Made by a program: the position numbers and the translations under genes. Shown one piece after another: positions 60,300 to 64,000 of a stretch of 64,000 nucleotides of DNA; position 1 is the first letter of the stretch; each line of letters starts with the position of its first letter. Below the pieces are notes generated by a model. That model saw only the letters and a program-made list of their open reading frames with translations, searched no databases and had not been told where the DNA came from. The stretch spans positions 12,692,337 to 12,756,336 of the forward strand of contig JABBOT010000080.1 in NCBI GenBank assembly GCA_016165875.1. Reading direction: 5' to 3'. The stretch is from Acanthopleura granulata (lineage: Eukaryota > Mollusca > Polyplacophora > Chitonida > Chitonidae).

Positions 60300-61740
60300 T
60301 GAAAAATAATTCACATTAGTGACTCATGCTCACCTGCGTGGTAGACAACTTGACTCAATAAACGCTTTTGTTCCTCTACGCGCACGCACATCCATGGTTG
60401 ACCTTTATGCGAATTGGTTAAGGCGTAGATTTGTTGGCTACACACCACAATTCATACTTCCGGGGACATAGGTAGTTCCTTTCTATTCATAGAGATATTT
60501 TCTTTCCCTCCCCTGGGCTGCCCTTTTTTATTTTTTCTGCTCGTTGGGTGGTATCATTTTGTAGGACAGACTTCAAAGTGTCAATCCAGGTATAAATTTG
60601 TGCGTTTTAAAATTGAGGCGGATGCACGCAAGGCAAAAGCAGTAATAAGTCAGGGTTCACTGACTGTTTGTCAAATTTGCGAAAAATTTCATCGGTCATG
60701 CCGTATCAGGAATTTGACTGGAGTTTTCTTAGGGGACAAGGACTATCAGGTCAGGAGGGTTTAGAACTTGCAGATATAGGGACAGTGCTCTGAGGCTAAA
60801 CGTTAACGTTTAAGTAAATGGGAAATTAATTGTGATGTGTGGCCCGCTTTGTTTGATGTCACGGAGGAGTCAATAAGCGATGAGCACGCGCGAATCGTCG
60901 ACACAGATTTAAAAAGCATGACATCATGTGCCGGCTGACCGTATTGTCTACTTCGGCTAAGATTTACTTGAGAATGGTGAGGTAATGCCAGATAGGGATT
61001 GTGGGAAAATGTTCGCAAATATTTCAACTTTTGGAATTAAAGTGCCCTATGTGTAATCAGGAAGAATCTAACACGCTTGCAGAGGAACTGAACAAGGGGG
61101 TTGCACCTTATAAAAACATAGCCCTCGGGCTAAAGGTTGCCAGCGGTCTCCGCGTATCAGTAAACACAAGCCACCCTCAACCCGTAGTCTTGGTCTACCT
61201 CGGACTATAGTTTTGCTACAGCTGACCGCCAATTACAACTCCAGACTTGCTTGTCAACCTGCTGAGCGCTTTTTTCAGTTTTCAGGATTTTTTGTTATTT
61301 TTAAACATTCACCTAACGTACAATGCTAGGGGTGGGATTAATGAAAGCTTGTAACTTTTACTTCTTGAGAAAAATACCTAACACTCATGTCATTCTGTAA
61401 TAACGCTAAAATACCTAATATTTGGGCCACCATGTCCCTTTAACCATTTTGGCTACATGATGGGAGTTTTGAGTTTGAACTCTTTTATTGCTGGAGGTAA
61501 AAGAAGTCGCACTGTACCATGTGACCTGTCAGATATGTTAAGCAACTAGTTTTGATTGCATTTACCATAACACGGTTAATACCCTAATGAAGCAATCAAC
61601 TTCCATGACTTTTTGCACGACTTTTCATGACCAAGTGGATACCAAGCCTATACACAAATATGATCAAACTGTCCTCCCACCCAAAAACCACTATATAGTT
61701 ACCCCATCAAGGAAACCAGTTGACTATTTGCCTCACTTTC
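60300..61740. other. Gene-poor stretch
   Basis: No recognised gene, RNA or repeat family. Small ORFs at 60803-61027 (-) and 61001-61210 (+) have no domain. A short hairpin (ctgtgatct / agatcacag) lies just outside it, at 60096-60135. Confidence 0.4.
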
Positions 61741-61775
61741 GAGGGGATTGAGAGGGCGGTATGACGTCTAGTGTG

Positions 61776-62223
61776 TGACGTCACGAATGTTGAGGGTGAT
61801 AATGTTCGAGTCGTGATTTCGGGAGCTACATGTATTAAACACAGAGTGTGATGATGTTCTGTTTTCGTGCTCAGCGGTATGTTCTAGATCACGTGATCAC
61901 GTTCGATAGAATAGTTCAAAAAGCTTATAAGGTTGGGAAGGCCGTGATTTCGTATGTTTGCCACTGTATACGCGCGTCGGGAAGGTTGACTGGAGGTAGA
62001 AGTTGAGTGATGGTATTTACATGTGATTTGCGTTGGGGTGTGTTCAAGCGCCTTTGCCACCTAGCATGAAGTACACCAGTCGTCACAAGCATGAAGTACA
62101 CCAGTCGGAAAGACCTTCGTATAGTTGTAAAGACTGTGATAAGCAGTTTAGCCGTATATCGTCCGATGCAACATGGATAGCGTAATATGGATCAGGAAAT
62201 AACTGTAAGTTTATTTATGTAAG
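61776..62223 (+). promoter_or_regulatory. Candidate promoter with CRE and E-box palindromes
   Basis: A perfect CRE (TGACGTCA, 61776-61783), preceded by a near copy (tatgacgtct), and a 12-bp palindrome GATCACGTGATC with the E-box CACGTG (61890-61895) lie in a locally CpG-richer stretch (cgcgcgtcggg near 61972). It leads to AAGATGGCGCTGC at 62221, which resembles a YY1-type initiator overlapping an ATG. The motifs are visible; promoter activity is inference. Confidence 0.35.
62065..62107. repeat. Short tandem duplication
   Basis: The stretch gcatgaagtacaccagtcg occurs twice in tandem (62065 and 62089), separated by tcacaa. Confidence 0.85.
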
Positions 62224-62301
62224 ATGGCGCTGCTTGTAGTTGTCCCCTTCATTCTCCTGCTGTTATTCAGAAGTGTACCCTTGGCAATACTATTCGGGTG
62301 A
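62224..62301 (+). CDS. Possible first exon with signal peptide-like start
   Basis: ATG at 62224 opens MALLVVVPFILLLLFRSVPL, a hydrophobic stretch like a secretory signal, and the frame stops after 25 codons unless it is spliced (a weak donor gg|gtgacg lies just before the stop). It follows the CRE/E-box stretch. No downstream exon was recognised, and a reverse SINE begins about 20 bp later. It could be chance. Confidence 0.2.
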   Translation: MALLVVVPFILLLLFRSVPLAILFG

Positions 62302-62317
62302 CGAAGAACTGAATTGT

Positions 62318-62425
62318 AAGGAACCTATGACCATCCGCAGGCTGCTGACAGACCTTTCCACGTTGGGCCGGAGTGGAAGCCAGTATGAGCTGGACTTAAC
62401 TCACAGCGCCCACGTTGTAGAAGTA
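62318..62425 (-). mobile_element. SINE middle fragment, reverse
   Basis: On the + strand it reads ccatccgcaggctgctgaca, ggccggagtggaagccagta and tgagctggacttaactcac: the reverse of the SINE middle to B-box region. It is followed by a local duplication of gtagaatttataatcagctt. Confidence 0.75.
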
Positions 62426-62499
62426 GAATTTATAATCAGCTTCCGCATTGTAGATGTAGAATTTATAATCAGCTTGGAAAAGGCAAGGCAAGAAATGTG

Positions 62500-64000
62500 T
62501 TCATAGATGACTGAATGACGTGTAAGGGTCATTCTGCAGAAACTGTATATTTTAAGTACCTGTGCTTGGCCTTTTTCCATCTTAAAATAGGGTTAACATT
62601 GTGAGCTCTCGATTAAGGAGTGTGCTGATAGCTTTCAGTTACGTATGTGGCAAAGATGGAATCGCTCTACAAGAGATATTGAACACTTCATGATGAACAG
62701 GAAGATCATTCTTGTCAACCCTGTTACCGACATTTGGGTGGTGGGTTACTGAACATCAGGAAATTCCAGCCTTGACTTGTACCAGAATTAAATATATTAT
62801 GTCCATTTTCAAATTTCTTCCACAGTTTCCTGGCTTCATTTAATAATCCTACAAATTTCAGCGTTGTGATCCAATATATTTGCTCCTCGATTCCGAACTG
62901 ACATCAGCTTGTAGTTACACTAGCCGTTGAAAGCGTTCACTTATGTAAAGTTATGTGAGGTGTAAACAGGAATGGATGGAGCAAATTTGATCAATTTGAA
63001 ATGAGTTTGCCTGAAATACATAGCGTTTTGGACTAATATTTACATTGTAACAGAGTTGATATATGAGTAATAGGGTTGACACACGGTAAGAAGGTTGACA
63101 GAGCATTTGCACGACCGAAGTGTTGCCCTGCACCGCCCAGTAAATGTATATCGATTGATTGATACTTGTTTTATTTCGCATGTGCAGTATTTCAGCTATG
63201 TCGCGTCAAGAACAATTACCGTCAACAAACAAATGCTAACAACTGCCTCTTAGTAAAAGCTAGCCAAAACATCTGATATCCTTTCCTTTGGACGCCCAGG
63301 GACCCCACGGACCAAGTACAAAGTAGACACGGATGCGTGCCTTTAATTTTGTGTTTTTACTTAAAATGCAGCTCAAATAAAACACGCTGTTACGAAACAT
63401 TCTCATGATTTGATCATTAACAGCTCAGTTTTAACCAGCATGCCTAGTAAGCATATACTGAACACAGAGTCTTGTACAGTTGTACATAAGATTGTTTGCA
63501 ATGTAAATTATTTATTTATCTGTTTGCTTTTTTGTTATTATTTATTTAGTATCTCATTTCCAGTAAATTTACGTCACGGTTTTCTTCAGTTTTATTTCTT
63601 TGCTGATAAGTGACCATATTAAAGGGTTTATCTTAACATGTCGACTTCCGATTTTAGTTGGTTCTGGTATCATGCATACAATATCAGCCTATCTAGTCCT
63701 TGAGGGGGGCAAAATCTGGGAGAGCTACAAATTGCACATCTTACACTGCTTGGTCGAGCTATCACTCCAATAAAAACACTCCCTTAATGTGATTTGGGCG
63801 AGTTATCTCTCCACTAAGATGAGCAATGTACCAAACCTATGGTAATAATAAATATGATGTCCCTGTTGATGCAACCACGACTACGTTTAATTGTAAACCT
63901 TGTATTCTTAGAAGAAAAACACAGCAGTGAACTATGTACCAATAACAATACCTTTATCAGAACTTAAGTGCTTAAAGTGCATGGTGAAACAGCATACATC
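62500..64000. other. Gene-poor right end
   Basis: No recognised gene or RNA. The GAGATAAC-like words near 63740-63820 (gagctatcactcc, gagttatctctcc) resemble a short motif common in this window. Nothing else is supported. Confidence 0.4.

Overview
This is a window of animal nuclear DNA: AT-rich, with long introns that have clean GT-AG borders, sparse exons, many decayed mobile elements and no bacterial-style gene packing. The proteins are typical bilaterian housekeeping types. Frequent TACATGTA-like words, a GGGGAGATAAC word and a tRNA-headed SINE ending in an (AAAT)n tail suggest a mollusc or a close lophotrochozoan relative. The sequence does not settle the species.

Three genes can be reconstructed exon by exon. 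(1) RCC2 (TD-60), an RCC1-type beta-propeller protein, lies on the + strand. Eight 3' exons run from 6014 to 13412, and its N-terminal exons are not found in the window. (2) COP9 signalosome subunit 7 lies on the - strand. Eight coding exons run from 26388 down to 20204 and give a complete protein of 262 residues. (3) A phospholipid scramblase lies on the + strand. Eight exons from 33773 to 38137 cover the scramblase domain to the C-terminus, while the N-terminal exon(s) are uncertain. RCC2 and CSN7 are convergent (tail to tail); CSN7 and the scramblase are divergent (head to head). All joins listed keep the reading frame. The three genes have unrelated housekeeping roles: mitosis and Rho-family GTPase control, cullin deneddylation, and membrane lipid scrambling.

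Layout: 1-2410 is a satellite with a 681-bp higher-order repeat; 2411-6013 is non-coding (intron or upstream of RCC2); 6014-13412 is RCC2 with SINEs, a 1.17-kb terminal-inverted-repeat element and a tandem repeat of one exon's 3' border; 13413-19385 is UTR and intergenic; 19386-26391 is CSN7; 26392-33772 holds the divergent upstream sequences, a 31-bp tandem repeat and a ~335-bp direct duplication; 33773-38137 is the scramblase. From 38138 to the end no conserved gene was recognised.

That right third is nevertheless structured. It holds four diverged copies of a several-kilobase non-coding unit (about 42.9-58.6 kb), a short inverted-repeat element (49.8 kb), a ~490-bp foldback sequence (59.6-60.1 kb), and a candidate promoter with CRE and E-box palindromes ahead of a short signal-peptide-like ORF (61.8-62.3 kb). 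The most unusual items are the higher-order satellite with an AP-1-type heptamer in nearly every monomer, the amplified splice-donor border of RCC2 exon 5, the scramblase with an altered calcium-loop sequence, and the fourfold decayed repeat domain.
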